In this document: positions 15,402-24,087 of the stretch, one piece after another
Position numbering within the stretch: position 1 is the stretch's first letter
How the letters are laid out: every line of letters begins with the position of its first letter
Assembly: GCF_013340935.1 (NCBI RefSeq)
Contig: NZ_WHOS01000009.1
Span: 62,001 to 126,000, forward strand
Length of the DNA: 64,000 nucleotides
Reading direction: 5' to 3'
Source: Azospirillum melinis
Lineage (GTDB): Bacteria > Pseudomonadota > Alphaproteobacteria > Azospirillales > Azospirillaceae
Position numbers and translations under genes: made by a program
The notes under the pieces: generated by a model
What the model saw: the letters and a program-made list of their open reading frames with translations, nothing else
Database searches by the model: none
Told to the model about the DNA's origin: nothing

Positions 15402-17918
15402 CTAGGCCGCCGCGGTGACTCGGGGAAAGCGCAGGGTGAAACGGGTGCCTTCGCCGGGACGGCTCTCGACCCCGATGGTGCCGTGCAGGCGGCCGGTCAC
15501 CAGATTATAGACGATGTGCAGCCCCAGCCCGCTGCCGCCCGCCCCGCGCCGTGTGGTGAAGAAGGGGTCGAAGATCTTGGGCAGCACGTCCGGCGCAATG
15601 CCGTTGCCGTCGTCGCCGACCGACAGCTCCACCATGTCGGGACCGAGCAGCCGGGCGGCGATGGCGATCCGGCCGGGCTGCTCCGGGTCCAGCGCATGAA
15701 CCAGCGCATTCATGATCAGGTTGGTCAGGATCTGCGACAGCGCACCGGGATAGCCGTCCAGCTCCAGGTCGGCCGGGCAGGCGACGTCGATGGCCAGGGC
15801 CGTCCGCGCCTTGTAGGTCGGGTGCAGGCTGCGCAGCAGCTCGTCGATATAATCCCGCAGCAGGAAGGGGCGGCGCTCGTCGCTGGACTGGTCGACGGCG
15901 ACCAGCTTGAAGCTCTGCACCAGATTGGCGGCACGGGTGCTGTTGGACAGGATCAGGCTGGCCATCTCCATCCCGTCGCTGAGGAAGCGCTGGAAGTCCG
16001 ACTTCTTCAGCGCGTTCGCCGTGTGGCGGTCCGACAGCTCGCCGATCAGCGCCTGCAATTGCGAGGCGCCGGTGATGGTGATGCCGATGGGGGTGTTCAC
16101 CTCATGCGCCACGCCGGCGACCAGCTGGCCGAGCGAGGCCATCTTCTCCGCCTGGATCAGGCTGGCCTGCGTCGCCCTCAGTTCGTCGAGCGCGCGTTCG
16201 GCGGCATCGCGCGACTGGCGCAGGGCATGCTCGGCCTCCACCTCGCGCGTCACGTCAACCACCACCGCCTGGATCGCCGGACCGTCCATCCAGTCGACGC
16301 GCCGGCCGGTCAGCTCCACCCACAGCCCGGCGCCGTCGGACCGGCAGGCACGGATGCGACGGCGCGGCGTCGACTGCCCGTTCTCCAGCAGCCGGTCGTA
16401 CCCCTCGATCAGCGCCTGGCGTTCCGTCACCGCCACCACCGACAGCAAGGACGGCAGGGCGACCACCTCCGCCACCGTCATGCCAAGCATGGCGGCGAAG
16501 CTGTCGTTGGCATAGAGCACATGGAAATCGCGATGGATGACGATGCCCTGGATCGAGCCTTCGACAAGATCGCGGAAGCGCCGCTCGTTGTCGGCGAGGG
16601 CCTGCTGGCGGCGGTCGATCTCCTCGATGAAATAGCGGATCGAGGCGCCGATGTCGGTGATCTCGTCGTCGCCGTCCACCGGGACCGGAAACGGCGGGTC
16701 GACCGGAACCGGCTGGTCGACCGGAACCGTCAGGCAGGCAGGCGCCGCAATGCCGCAATGGGGGGACTGGCGGTTTCCCGACAGCCGGGCCAGCACCGCC
16801 CGGTTCATCGCCACCAGCCGCGTCGACAGGAAGCGGCGGAAGAAGAAATAGACGCAAACCGCCAGCAGAAGCGACGTTCCGGCCAGCACCATCACCGTGC
16901 GGGTGCGTTCGGCGATCAGCGCCGCCAGCGCATCGGTGCGTTCGGCCGACTGGTCGTGGATGGAATCGTACAGCGCGCGGGTGGAGCGTTCGACCGTCTC
17001 GACCAGCACCTGGGCCTGTCCGGTCAGCGCCTGGGCGCGGTTGCGCGCCTGCAACCTGTCGATGGCGCTCTCGAACAGCCCGCCCGGCGCCACCAGCAGG
17101 GAGAACAGCTCCTCCTGCACGGTGGACATCATCTGCCCGGTGGGGTCCGGGGCGCCGCCCGACAGGCGGGCCAGCTCGGCCAGCGTGCGTTCGGCGGACC
17201 GCGCCTCGCCCTTCAGGCGGCTGAGATGATCGAGCTGCGTCGCTCCCGCCGCCCGCGCCATCAGCGCCCCGATGCGGGCCGCCCATGCCCCCGTGTCCGG
17301 CATGCTCTCGATCGCCGCCGCCAGCCGGCTCAGCGCCCGGGCGGCTTCGGCCTGGCGGTCGCCATATTCGATCTGGCGGGTGACCTCGGCGTTCAGGTCG
17401 GCGACCGTGGCGGCCAGGATCAGCAGGGTGGAGCGGGTCTGCTCCAGCAGGCGGACATTGCCGTCGCGCTCGCCCGCGCCGGGATCGCCTTCCTTCATCA
17501 GTCCGCGCATGCGGGCGACCAGAAGCTGCATCGAATCCAGCTCCGTCACCAGCCCGTCATAGATGGACCGGCGCTGCGGCGTCGAGGCGGCGGCGGCCAG
17601 CTGCGGCAGCTGCGCCACCAGCTTCTGCAACGACCCGTGCAGTTCGGCGCTGGTGATCACCTCCGGCAGGGTGTTGGTGGACAGTGCCGCCACCTCCGCC
17701 CGGAACAGGCGGAAGGAGGACATCGACACCCCGCCGATCAGCAGCACCAGCAGCGCCATCACCGACAGGCCCAGCGTGATGCGGACGGCGATGCCGAACC
17801 GCCGCCGACGGCTCGGCGGCGGCGCCTGCGGCTTGCGCCGTGCCGTGCCGTCCATGACCGTCGCGTCGCGTGCCGGCAGGGGGGGTGACGACAAGGCGGT
17901 GGAAGACAGCCCGTCCAT
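15402..17918 (-). CDS. PAS-containing sensor histidine kinase with large periplasmic domain
   Basis: An 838-residue membrane sensor kinase. A cytoplasmic tail of about 45 residues is followed by TM1 (VRITLGLSVMALLVLLIGG). A helical periplasmic region follows (about 62-325), then TM2 (VMVLAGTSLLLAVCVYFFF), a HAMP-like linker interrupted by a Pro/Val/Asp-rich stretch (VPVDQPVPVDPPFPVPVDG) and a PAS domain (about 455-570). HisKA has the phospho-acceptor H605 in GVAHEVNTPIG, and the HATPase has NLIMNALVHAL, DDGNGIAPD and GSGLGLHIVYNLV. The ATG at 17918 overlaps the stop of the upstream nucleotidase-like gene (TGATG), so the two are translationally coupled. No response regulator is adjacent. The input signal is unknown; the coupled periplasmic protein is the obvious candidate partner. 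Confidence 0.9.
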   Translation of the reverse strand: MDGLSSTALSSPPLPARDATVMDGTARRKPQAPPPSRRRRFGIAVRITLGLSVMALLVLLIGGVSMSSFRLFRAEVAALSTNTLPEVITSAELHGSLQKLVAQLPQLAAAASTPQRRSIYDGLVTELDSMQLLVARMRGLMKEGDPGAGERDGNVRLLEQTRSTLLILAATVADLNAEVTRQIEYGDRQAEAARALSRLAAAIESMPDTGAWAARIGALMARAAGATQLDHLSRLKGEARSAERTLAELARLSGGAPDPTGQMMSTVQEELFSLLVAPGGLFESAIDRLQARNRAQALTGQAQVLVETVERSTRALYDSIHDQSAERTDALAALIAERTRTVMVLAGTSLLLAVCVYFFFRRFLSTRLVAMNRAVLARLSGNRQSPHCGIAAPACLTVPVDQPVPVDPPFPVPVDGDDEITDIGASIRYFIEEIDRRQQALADNERRFRDLVEGSIQGIVIHRDFHVLYANDSFAAMLGMTVAEVVALPSLLSVVAVTERQALIEGYDRLLENGQSTPRRRIRACRSDGAGLWVELTGRRVDWMDGPAIQAVVVDVTREVEAEHALRQSRDAAERALDELRATQASLIQAEKMASLGQLVAGVAHEVNTPIGITITGASQLQALIGELSDRHTANALKKSDFQRFLSDGMEMASLILSNSTRAANLVQSFKLVAVDQSSDERRPFLLRDYIDELLRSLHPTYKARTALAIDVACPADLELDGYPGALSQILTNLIMNALVHALDPEQPGRIAIAARLLGPDMVELSVGDDGNGIAPDVLPKIFDPFFTTRRGAGGSGLGLHIVYNLVTGRLHGTIGVESRPGEGTRFTLRFPRVTAAA

Positions 17919-19552
17919 CACCGCCTCACCGTCATGCGGCCGTCCAGCCGGGGCACGAACTCGCCGCTGCGGGCGATCTGGTCGATCATCTGGGTGGAGA
18001 CGAATTCGGTGTTGCGGTCCTCCACCAGCCGCGGCGCGCCGGCCAGTATCCCGTAACCGTCGCCTCCCGCCGCCAGGAAGCTGCTGGTCGCCAGACGGTA
18101 GCGGCCGGACAAAGCGACCGGCTTGCCGCCGACCGACAGGCTGCGCAGCCGCTGGCCAGGCGGACGGCCGAGGTCGATCTCGGCCCGGGCATTGGACAGA
18201 TGGGGAAAGCGGCCCTGCAACTGCTCCACCGCCGACACGCCGCTCTCCACCGCATCCCAGAGCTGCTGTCCGGAAACGTCCAGCACCACCCCGACATCGT
18301 GAAAGGGCAGTTCGGTGTAGATGTCGCGCCGGGTCAGCAGGGTGCCGGCCGGATACTGGCGGTCGCCGCGGATGCCGCCGCCGTTGAACAGCGCCACGTC
18401 GCCGTCAAGCGCCTCGCGCAGCGTGTCGACCACCGCGTTGGCAAAGGCGTTCTCGCCCGTCCGCAGCGACTCCTTGCGGGTGTCGAGCGGTGCGGTGAGA
18501 CGTCCCACCTCCATCCGCAGCATGGTGTCGAGCCGCGCCGCATAGGCCTTGGCCTGGATCAGCGTCGCCGGGTCGGGCGCAACCGTCGCCGTATCGATCA
18601 GCCGCGGCGCCGGGGTCCAGGTCACCACCGGCTGACCGTCCGGTCCGGCGGTCCGCTGCATTGTCAGGTCGAGCGCCAGCACCCAGGCGGCCTGCGGCCC
18701 GACGGTGGCGGACAGGAACCGGCCGTCGTACTCGACGGCGAAGGGGCGGCTGCGGTCCTGGTACAGCACGATATCGGCCGGCCGGGCAGCCAGCACGCTG
18801 CGGTGGGTGTCGCCGGCATAGCCGGTCATCGCCACCACCAGATCGACGCCCTCGGCCCGCAAGGCCGCGGCCTTGGCGGTCAGCGCCCGCACCGGGTCGC
18901 GGAATTCCGTGCGCTGGGTACGGGTGGTCTCCCGCGTCAGCACCGGCGTCGCCGCCATCACGCCGATGCGCAGGGGGCCGGCGGTCAGCACCACCGCCTC
19001 CTCAAGCCCGTCCGGCGTGCGGCCGGTGGAGCGGTCGACCGCGTTGGTGGTGACGATGGGGAAGCCGGCTTCGAAGGCGCGGGCGCTCAGCCGGTCGTCG
19101 CCATGATGATATTCGCGGTTCAACGCGGCCATCGCGTCGATGGTCATGCCGTTCAGCAGGTCGATGATGTGGGCGCCCTGGTCGTAGAAGGCGAGCACCG
19201 ATGGCGCCAGCGTCTGTCCGCCATGCAGGACCAGCAGGTTGGGATGGGCGGCCCGCTCCTGGCGGATCGTGCCGGCCAGCCGGGCCATGCCGCCGCGCCC
19301 GGCGGTCTCGTCCAGGTCGGTGGTGCCCTGGGTGTAGAGGATCGTCAGCCGCACCGGCCCGCTGTCCGCCACGCTCGCCTTGGGAGAGGTGTCAGTCTCC
19401 TGGGCATGGGCCGGAAGGGTCGCGGCCGGCAGGATCGCGGCGAGGCCAATGGCAAGGCCCAGCGCCAGCGATGCGGTCAGGGGCGGCGATGTCCTGCCGA
19501 GCCGGGTCCGCACCCCGTCGGCAGCGCCGATTGAAATACCGATAATGTCCAT
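17918..19552 (-). CDS. 5'-nucleotidase-like periplasmic protein with degenerate metal site
   Basis: A 544-residue homologue of the UshA/5'-nucleotidase family with a signal peptide at about 27-51 (ALGLAIGLAAILPAATLPAHA, cleavage near AQ). A downstream GTG start in VRTRLGR would give a more usual signal length. The C-terminal nucleotide-binding domain is well kept (LFNGGGIRGD, YTELPFHDVGVVLDVSG, FLAAGGDGYGIL). The N-terminal metallophosphatase domain has lost its ligands. The expected HTNDxHG reads YTQGTTD, GGDT reads GGQT, GNHE reads LNREYHH, the SHxG segment reads TGYAG, and the GGHSH segment reads YQDRS. It should therefore bind but not hydrolyse nucleotides or sugar nucleotides. It is coupled by overlap to the downstream histidine kinase, suggesting a solute-sensing role. 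Confidence 0.85.
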   Translation of the reverse strand: MDIIGISIGAADGVRTRLGRTSPPLTASLALGLAIGLAAILPAATLPAHAQETDTSPKASVADSGPVRLTILYTQGTTDLDETAGRGGMARLAGTIRQERAAHPNLLVLHGGQTLAPSVLAFYDQGAHIIDLLNGMTIDAMAALNREYHHGDDRLSARAFEAGFPIVTTNAVDRSTGRTPDGLEEAVVLTAGPLRIGVMAATPVLTRETTRTQRTEFRDPVRALTAKAAALRAEGVDLVVAMTGYAGDTHRSVLAARPADIVLYQDRSRPFAVEYDGRFLSATVGPQAAWVLALDLTMQRTAGPDGQPVVTWTPAPRLIDTATVAPDPATLIQAKAYAARLDTMLRMEVGRLTAPLDTRKESLRTGENAFANAVVDTLREALDGDVALFNGGGIRGDRQYPAGTLLTRRDIYTELPFHDVGVVLDVSGQQLWDAVESGVSAVEQLQGRFPHLSNARAEIDLGRPPGQRLRSLSVGGKPVALSGRYRLATSSFLAAGGDGYGILAGAPRLVEDRNTEFVSTQMIDQIARSGEFVPRLDGRMTVRR

Positions 19553-19633
19553 AGCCCGGCGTCACCTTTGCCCCCGTGCCGGATTATGCTCATTTTCCAG
19601 TCTTTGTTGAAGCAAAGCCGCGTTACGGGATTG

Positions 19634-20473
19634 TCATATTGATGGCAAACGGCGGGGAAGAGCACGTTTCAACCATTCATAGACCCCAAGAAGCCTCAGT
19701 ATTTTGATCAACTTCATCCGAAACGGCGCCGGAACTGCGGCAAAACGTGGCGCCAACCCCGCCCGCCGGGTCTTCGCCAAGGCGGCGCGGCGGGCATAGG
19801 CGACACGGTGCAGGGTGACGCGGCGCGCTGCGGTGTCGTAACAGGCGAAGCAGGCGCGGGCATCGGCACCACGCGGCTCCCCCACCGTGCCGGGGTTCAG
19901 CAGGTAGAGCCCGTCCGCCCGCAACTCCACCCCCGCCGGGCCATCCAGCGGCACCGCCTGCACTGTCCCGTCGCGCCATTCCCACAGCCCGGCCCGGTGG
20001 GTGTGGCCGAAGGCGCAGAGCCGCGCGCCCGATGGATGCTCCGCGAGCGCCCGCAGGCTCAAGGCCCGCTTCCCGTCATCGTCCAGCCGGACCAGCTCCT
20101 TGCCAACCTTCAGATGCAGCGCACCATGGACGGCTACCAGCGCGCCGTCCACATCGGCGGTCAGGGGCAGGCCGGTCAGGAAGGCACGGCTGTCCTCGTC
20201 CAGCCTTGCCCCGGTCCAGGCGACGGCGCGCGCCGCCGGGCCGCTGAACCCGTCGGTGCCGATCAGGCCCGCCGCTGCCCGGTCATGGTTGCCGGCGATG
20301 CAGACGGCGCCGGCCTGTCGCAGCAGGGCGATGCAGGCGGCGAAGTCGGTGTTGTAGCCGACGATGTCGCCGAGGCAGACGATGCGCTCCGCCCCCTCCG
20401 CCCGGATGGCATCAAGCGTCGCCTGCAATGCCTCCAGATTGGCGTGGATGTCGGAGATCAGGGCGATCTTCAT
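19634..20473 (-). CDS. Calcineurin-like metallophosphoesterase
   Basis: A 279-residue phosphoesterase with a complete dimetal site: D8/H10 in LISDIHANLEAL, CLGDIVGYN, AGNHDRAA, VHGALH, and the terminal FGHTHRAG. This YfcE/diadenosine-tetraphosphatase-like family hydrolyses phosphodiesters or phosphomonoesters; the actual substrate is unknown. The start at 20473 yields MKIALISDIHANLEAL, where homologues begin. The C-terminal 40 residues are basic and amphipathic (RMKLIKILRLLGVYEWLKRAL), which could dock to membrane. It is 14 bp downstream of the ATP-grasp gene in a three-gene operon. Confidence 0.85.
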   Translation of the reverse strand: MKIALISDIHANLEALQATLDAIRAEGAERIVCLGDIVGYNTDFAACIALLRQAGAVCIAGNHDRAAAGLIGTDGFSGPAARAVAWTGARLDEDSRAFLTGLPLTADVDGALVAVHGALHLKVGKELVRLDDDGKRALSLRALAEHPSGARLCAFGHTHRAGLWEWRDGTVQAVPLDGPAGVELRADGLYLLNPGTVGEPRGADARACFACYDTAARRVTLHRVAYARRAALAKTRRAGLAPRFAAVPAPFRMKLIKILRLLGVYEWLKRALPRRLPSI

Positions 20474-20487
20474 GGGATGACCGGGGG

Positions 20488-21684
20488 TCAGGGCTTCACG
20501 AGACGGGCGGACCGGATGCCGCCGGGCATGCGCGCGAGCAGCCGATCCAGCTTCGGCCGCAGGAAGGGCATCGGGTCGTCCGGCACGATCGCCTTCGCCT
20601 CGCAGCGCGCCACCCAGGCCAGCCAGTGCGCCATCGGCATGCCACTTTCCCGCGCCGCCAGCCGGTCCTTGCTGATGTGGCACCAGCAGGCACCGGGGCG
20701 CGCCTTGGCTTGGACCGGGGCGGGGCGGGGCCGGCCGGTCAGGTCCGCCTGCACCATCGCCGGCAGGTTCACCCCGGCGACCGCTCCCAGATGGTGCCAC
20801 AGGTTGAAGCGTGGGTTGATCTCCAGCAGATGCAGCCGGCCGTCCGGGTCGCGCTTGAAGTCGAACTTGGCGACGCCGCGCAGGCCGATTTTCGCCGCGA
20901 TCTCCCGCCCGAGCGCCGCCACGTCGGCGCCCTCGCCGTCGATGTCGGTGATGGTCAGCGCCGTGCTGTGGCCATAATCGACGGGGTAGGTGCGGATCTT
21001 GCGCCCGGTGAATTCCCCGGCCACCGCACCGCCGGCGTCGATATAGACATGGTGGCTTTCGATCCGCGTCTCCGGCCCGGGGATCAGCTCCTGCGCCAGC
21101 AGCTCAATGCCGACCGGGATCAGACGCGGCCACAGGGCGCGAAGCTCCTCCGGCCCATCCAGCCGGATCGCCTTGCCCAGCCCCTCGATCTCGTCCCAGG
21201 GCGGACGGCGGGTCAGCGGCTTGACGATCAGGGGATAGCGCAGGTCCAGATCCGGCGCCTCGCTGCCGGGCAGGGGGCGCAGGCGTCGGGTGCGCGGCAC
21301 CGGCAGGCCCAGCCGTTCCGCCATCGCCTGGAACCGGCCCTTGTCCACCAGCGTCTCCACCAGTTCGGCGTCGGCCAGCGGAAGGCGGAAGACGGAGGCC
21401 AGCCGGTCGCGGTTGCGCGACACCATCAGAAGCTGGGCGTCCTCCTCCATGTAGAGCACCGGCTTTTGCGACTGGGCGGCGCCGAAGCGCAGCAAACGGT
21501 CGACAAGCGTGCCGTCATTGCCGCCCTGCCAGGGGATCAGCTGCGCGGTGAAGCGGGAATGGGCGGTCGCCCCGTCCGGCGGCCCGACCACGGCACAGCG
21601 GATGCCGGCCAGCCCCAGCGGGCGCACCAGATCCATGTCGCCCAACACGCAGGCCAGCGGCCCGGCCGTCATCCCGGTCTTCAT
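20488..21684 (-). CDS. ATP-grasp carboxylate-amine/thiol ligase family protein
   Basis: A 398-residue ATP-grasp enzyme, which would activate a carboxylate as an acyl-phosphate and join it to an amine, thiol or hydroxyl. Visible landmarks: N-terminal preATP-grasp Rossmann-like region (VLGDMDLVRPLGLAGIRCAVVG), the lid region DKGRFQAMAERLGLPVPRT, the ATP-binding Lys in YPLIVKPLTRR, QELIPGPE, and the magnesium-binding GVAKFDFKRDPDGRLHLLEINPRF. It resembles D-aspartate ligase and MvdD/carboxylate-amine ligases rather than biotin carboxylases. The ATG at 21684 has GGGGGG about 9 nt upstream; a TTG at 21690 is a possible alternative. It is flanked by a GNAT gene 28 bp upstream and the phosphoesterase downstream. 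Substrate unknown. Confidence 0.85.
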   Translation of the reverse strand: MKTGMTAGPLACVLGDMDLVRPLGLAGIRCAVVGPPDGATAHSRFTAQLIPWQGGNDGTLVDRLLRFGAAQSQKPVLYMEEDAQLLMVSRNRDRLASVFRLPLADAELVETLVDKGRFQAMAERLGLPVPRTRRLRPLPGSEAPDLDLRYPLIVKPLTRRPPWDEIEGLGKAIRLDGPEELRALWPRLIPVGIELLAQELIPGPETRIESHHVYIDAGGAVAGEFTGRKIRTYPVDYGHSTALTITDIDGEGADVAALGREIAAKIGLRGVAKFDFKRDPDGRLHLLEINPRFNLWHHLGAVAGVNLPAMVQADLTGRPRPAPVQAKARPGACWCHISKDRLAARESGMPMAHWLAWVARCEAKAIVPDDPMPFLRPKLDRLLARMPGGIRSARLVKP

Positions 21685-21712
21685 CGCCAATTCCCCCCTT
21701 CAGATCCCTCAC

Positions 21713-22939
21713 TCAAATGCCTTTGGCCGGCGCGATCCATCCGCGCAGCGACCGCTTGACCGCATCGGCCATCACCCCGCGAGCCCGGCGGACATGCGCC
21801 TCCATCCGCCGGCTGAACCGGTCGGGGCCGAGGGTCAGCCAGTTCATCGGCTGTTCGGCGTTGGAAAGCAGCGGCTTGTGCCCGGCCGGCGTCGACATGA
21901 AGTCGTAGCAATCCTCACCGCGGGCCAGCGCATCCTCGATGGCCAGCACATGGCTCAGCAGCCCCGGCTTCAGCCGGTTGTCGGCCTCGAAGGCGAAGCC
22001 GCCCTGATAGTTCAGCACGCGGTTGCGGTGGACGAAGTTGTAGAGATAGCCGACCGCCTGCCCACCGGCGCTGACCCGGCTCAGCCGCACAGCGCCCCGC
22101 GGCATCCCCTCGGCGATCAGCCGTCGATGGAATGGGCGGAAGGCGGCATTGGCGAAGGCCCCGGCCTGCCCACGCGCCTGCCATCCGGCCTGATGCAGCA
22201 CCTCCAGCCGGGCGAAATACTCCAGCGCCTCGTCCACCGTCGTGGCGACGCGGTGTTCCAGCGCACCGCGGGCCCGGTAAAGCCGCTCGCTGCGGTTCAC
22301 CGCCGCCCGCGTGTTGCGGCCCAGCCCGCCGCGGAAATCGCCGCCCGCCGCGCGCACCGTGGCGAAATCCACCCACTGTGCGGAGTCCGCAACGCGCAGT
22401 TGCAGCGTGTGGCCGGTGCGCGCCGCCACCCGCCGGGCCGCCCGCTCCGCCGCCAGGGTCAGGCCGCCCAGCACCAGCTCGTCATTGGCGCTCAGCCGCC
22501 CGCCCAGCCAGTGCAGCATCGCGTCCGTCACCTCGTCGGCAAAACGGCGGTCGGCGAGGATGCCGTTATACTCCATGAACAGCCGGTCGTAGCTACGGTC
22601 GCCGGTCTCGTGCAGCATCCAGCAGCGGCTGGGCAGCAGCCCGAACCGGCGCCGCAGGCGCGGGCAGAGTACGGCCAGCCCGACCGTTTCGCCGCCCTGG
22701 CGGGCGACCAGCAGCTGCGGCTCGATCCCGTCCGGCAACTGCGCCAGCCAGGGCCCGATCCAGGTCCAGGAGAGAAAGAAGGAGGAGTCGGAGCGGCTTT
22801 CCAGCTCCATCCATGCCCGCGCCAGCTCCGGCATGGAGGGCAGGGGATGCAGGGCGACCTGTATGTCGGTTGGGGTTGCGGAACCGGTCGCCCTTTGCGG
22901 AAGGGTGCCGTCGGAGTCGGTGCGTGGCCAGATGCTCAT
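21713..22939 (-). CDS. CelD/BcsL-like GNAT acetyltransferase (FemAB-type fold)
   Basis: A 408-residue protein of the double-GNAT type seen in cellulose/exopolysaccharide and FemAB-like acyltransferases. Typical segments are a W-rich N-terminal motif (SDSSFFLSWTWIGPWL), the GGDFRGGLGRNTRAAVNRSERL helix region, and the C-terminal GNAT core (RVSAGGQAVGYLYNF, NYQGGFAFEADNRLKPG, YDFMSTPAGHK). No signal peptide. First gene of the operon with the ATP-grasp ligase and the phosphoesterase. Acyl donor and acceptor are unknown; aminoacyl-tRNA or acyl-CoA donors both occur in this superfamily. A 7-bp hairpin (CGGTAGA/TCTACCG, 22954-22972) lies 15 nt upstream of the start. Confidence 0.82.
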   Translation of the reverse strand: MSIWPRTDSDGTLPQRATGSATPTDIQVALHPLPSMPELARAWMELESRSDSSFFLSWTWIGPWLAQLPDGIEPQLLVARQGGETVGLAVLCPRLRRRFGLLPSRCWMLHETGDRSYDRLFMEYNGILADRRFADEVTDAMLHWLGGRLSANDELVLGGLTLAAERAARRVAARTGHTLQLRVADSAQWVDFATVRAAGGDFRGGLGRNTRAAVNRSERLYRARGALEHRVATTVDEALEYFARLEVLHQAGWQARGQAGAFANAAFRPFHRRLIAEGMPRGAVRLSRVSAGGQAVGYLYNFVHRNRVLNYQGGFAFEADNRLKPGLLSHVLAIEDALARGEDCYDFMSTPAGHKPLLSNAEQPMNWLTLGPDRFSRRMEAHVRRARGVMADAVKRSLRGWIAPAKGI

Positions 22940-22953
22940 CGGCGCGGCATCTC

Positions 22954-22972
22954 CGGTAGATATTCTCTACCG
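22954..22972. repeat. Short inverted repeat in the leader of the GNAT operon
   Basis: CGGTAGA and TCTACCG around TATTC. Position 15 nt before the GNAT start suggests a leader hairpin or operator; no more can be said. Confidence 0.35.
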
Positions 22973-23079
22973 AAAACAACACGCTGGTCAGACGAACGGT
23001 CCCGTCTACGCCGGGGGCACCCGAAAGTCTGTGCGGCGCAAACGGGTGCCGCTAAGGGGTTGGGGATCTATACGAAGTT

Positions 23080-23108
23080 GCCGGCCCGACGGGTGAGGCC
23101 GGGCCGGC
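23080..23108 (-). terminator. Terminator hairpin after the glutathione transferase gene
   Basis: Perfect 9-bp GC stem GCCGGCCCG / CGGGCCGGC, starting 10 nt beyond the minus-strand stop at 23118. The tail is only weakly T-rich. Confidence 0.55.
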
Positions 23109-23117
23109 AGCGGCAGG

Positions 23118-23825
23118 TCAGCGCTTCACCGTGTCGGCGGATTGGCTGAACAGGATCTTCTTGCTGTCCTCATTCACCGTGGGAGTGCGGTTGGGGTTGA
23201 TCTCCTGCCCCTTTTCATAGGCGCGCACCACCGCTGGACGTTGCTTGATCGCGGTGAACCAGCGCTTCAGGTTGGGGAAGTTGTCCAGATCCTGCTGCTG
23301 GCGTTCGTGCGGGACGATCCACGGGTAGCTCGCCATATCGGCGATGGACAGCTCCGCCCCGCCCAGGAACTCGTTGTCGGCAAGGCGCTTGTCCATCACG
23401 CCATAGAGACGACCGGTCTCCTTGACGTAGCGTTCCATGGCGTAGGGGATGCGCTCCGGCGCGTACTGCACGAAATGATGGTTCTGGCCGGCCATCGGGC
23501 CGAGGCCGCCGACCTGCCAGAACAGCCATTCTAGAACCGTCTTGCGGCCGCGCACGTCACCGGGCAAGAACTTGCCGGTCTTCTCGGCGAGGTAGACAAG
23601 GATGGCGCCGGATTCGAAAACGCTGATCGGCTCGCCGCCGTCGGCCGGGGCGTTGTCGATGATCGCCGGCATGCGGTTGTTGGGCGAGAAGGCCAGGAAT
23701 TCCGGCTTGAACTGGTCGCCGGTGGAGATGTTCACCGGCTTGAAGCTGTAATCCAGCCCGGCTTCCTCCAGAAAGATCGTGATCTTGTGGCCGTTCGGCG
23801 TCGGCCAGAAATAGAGGTCGATCAT
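23118..23825 (-). CDS. Glutathione S-transferase, YghU/YfcG (nu-class) type
   Basis: A 235-residue glutathione transferase related to the disulfide-bond oxidoreductases YfcG and YghU. The N-terminal thioredoxin-fold domain opens IDLYFWPTPNGHKITIFLEE, with the TPNGHK motif that in these enzymes places Thr and Asn near the GSH sulfur, and has NNRMPAI with the cis-Pro and FESGAILVYLAEK for the gamma-glutamyl group. The helical C-terminal domain has WLFWQVGGLGPMAGQNHHF and SIADMASYPWI. It probably uses GSH/GSSG for thiol-disulfide exchange. AGGAGGG sits 6 nt before the ATG. It is divergent from the acyl-CoA dehydrogenase operon. Confidence 0.9.
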   Translation of the reverse strand: MIDLYFWPTPNGHKITIFLEEAGLDYSFKPVNISTGDQFKPEFLAFSPNNRMPAIIDNAPADGGEPISVFESGAILVYLAEKTGKFLPGDVRGRKTVLEWLFWQVGGLGPMAGQNHHFVQYAPERIPYAMERYVKETGRLYGVMDKRLADNEFLGGAELSIADMASYPWIVPHERQQQDLDNFPNLKRWFTAIKQRPAVVRAYEKGQEINPNRTPTVNEDSKKILFSQSADTVKR

Positions 23826-23962
23826 TCCAAACCCTCCTGCGATTTATCGGCCCGACAGTCCAGGCCGTGATTTCGGGAAAAAGGTTAACCGCTTCGATCC
23901 GGCTGGCAAGCCCGCGCAGACGCGCGGCAGACCTCCAATCCTCCACATATATTCCGTTAAAC

Positions 23963-24006
23963 GAAATTCAATTTCATTTTGTTGACAGGCATTTCCGCAT
24001 CTGTCA
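23963..24006. promoter_or_regulatory. AT-rich divergent control region with two inverted repeats
   Basis: Between the GST gene and the catabolic operon lies the most AT-rich stretch of the neighbourhood. It holds GAAATT-N1-AATTTC (23963-23975) and TGACAG-N12-CTGTCA (23983-23988 and 24001-24006). TTGACA at 23982-23987 could be a -35 box for the rightward operon, though no convincing -10 follows. These are candidate operators for a TetR- or GntR-like regulator; inference only. Confidence 0.4.
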
Positions 24007-24087
24007 GCGTGGCCAACGAACAGACGAGGCGGCGCCCCTCGATTTTTGATTTCCCCTGAAATCATTCTCCCCGGACGGAGAGCACGC

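Noticed and set aside
15312..17888. Plus-strand open frame of about 860 codons opposite the histidine kinase
   Set aside because: Antisense to a gene with complete HisKA and HATPase motifs; His/Gln/Arg-rich translation without domains.
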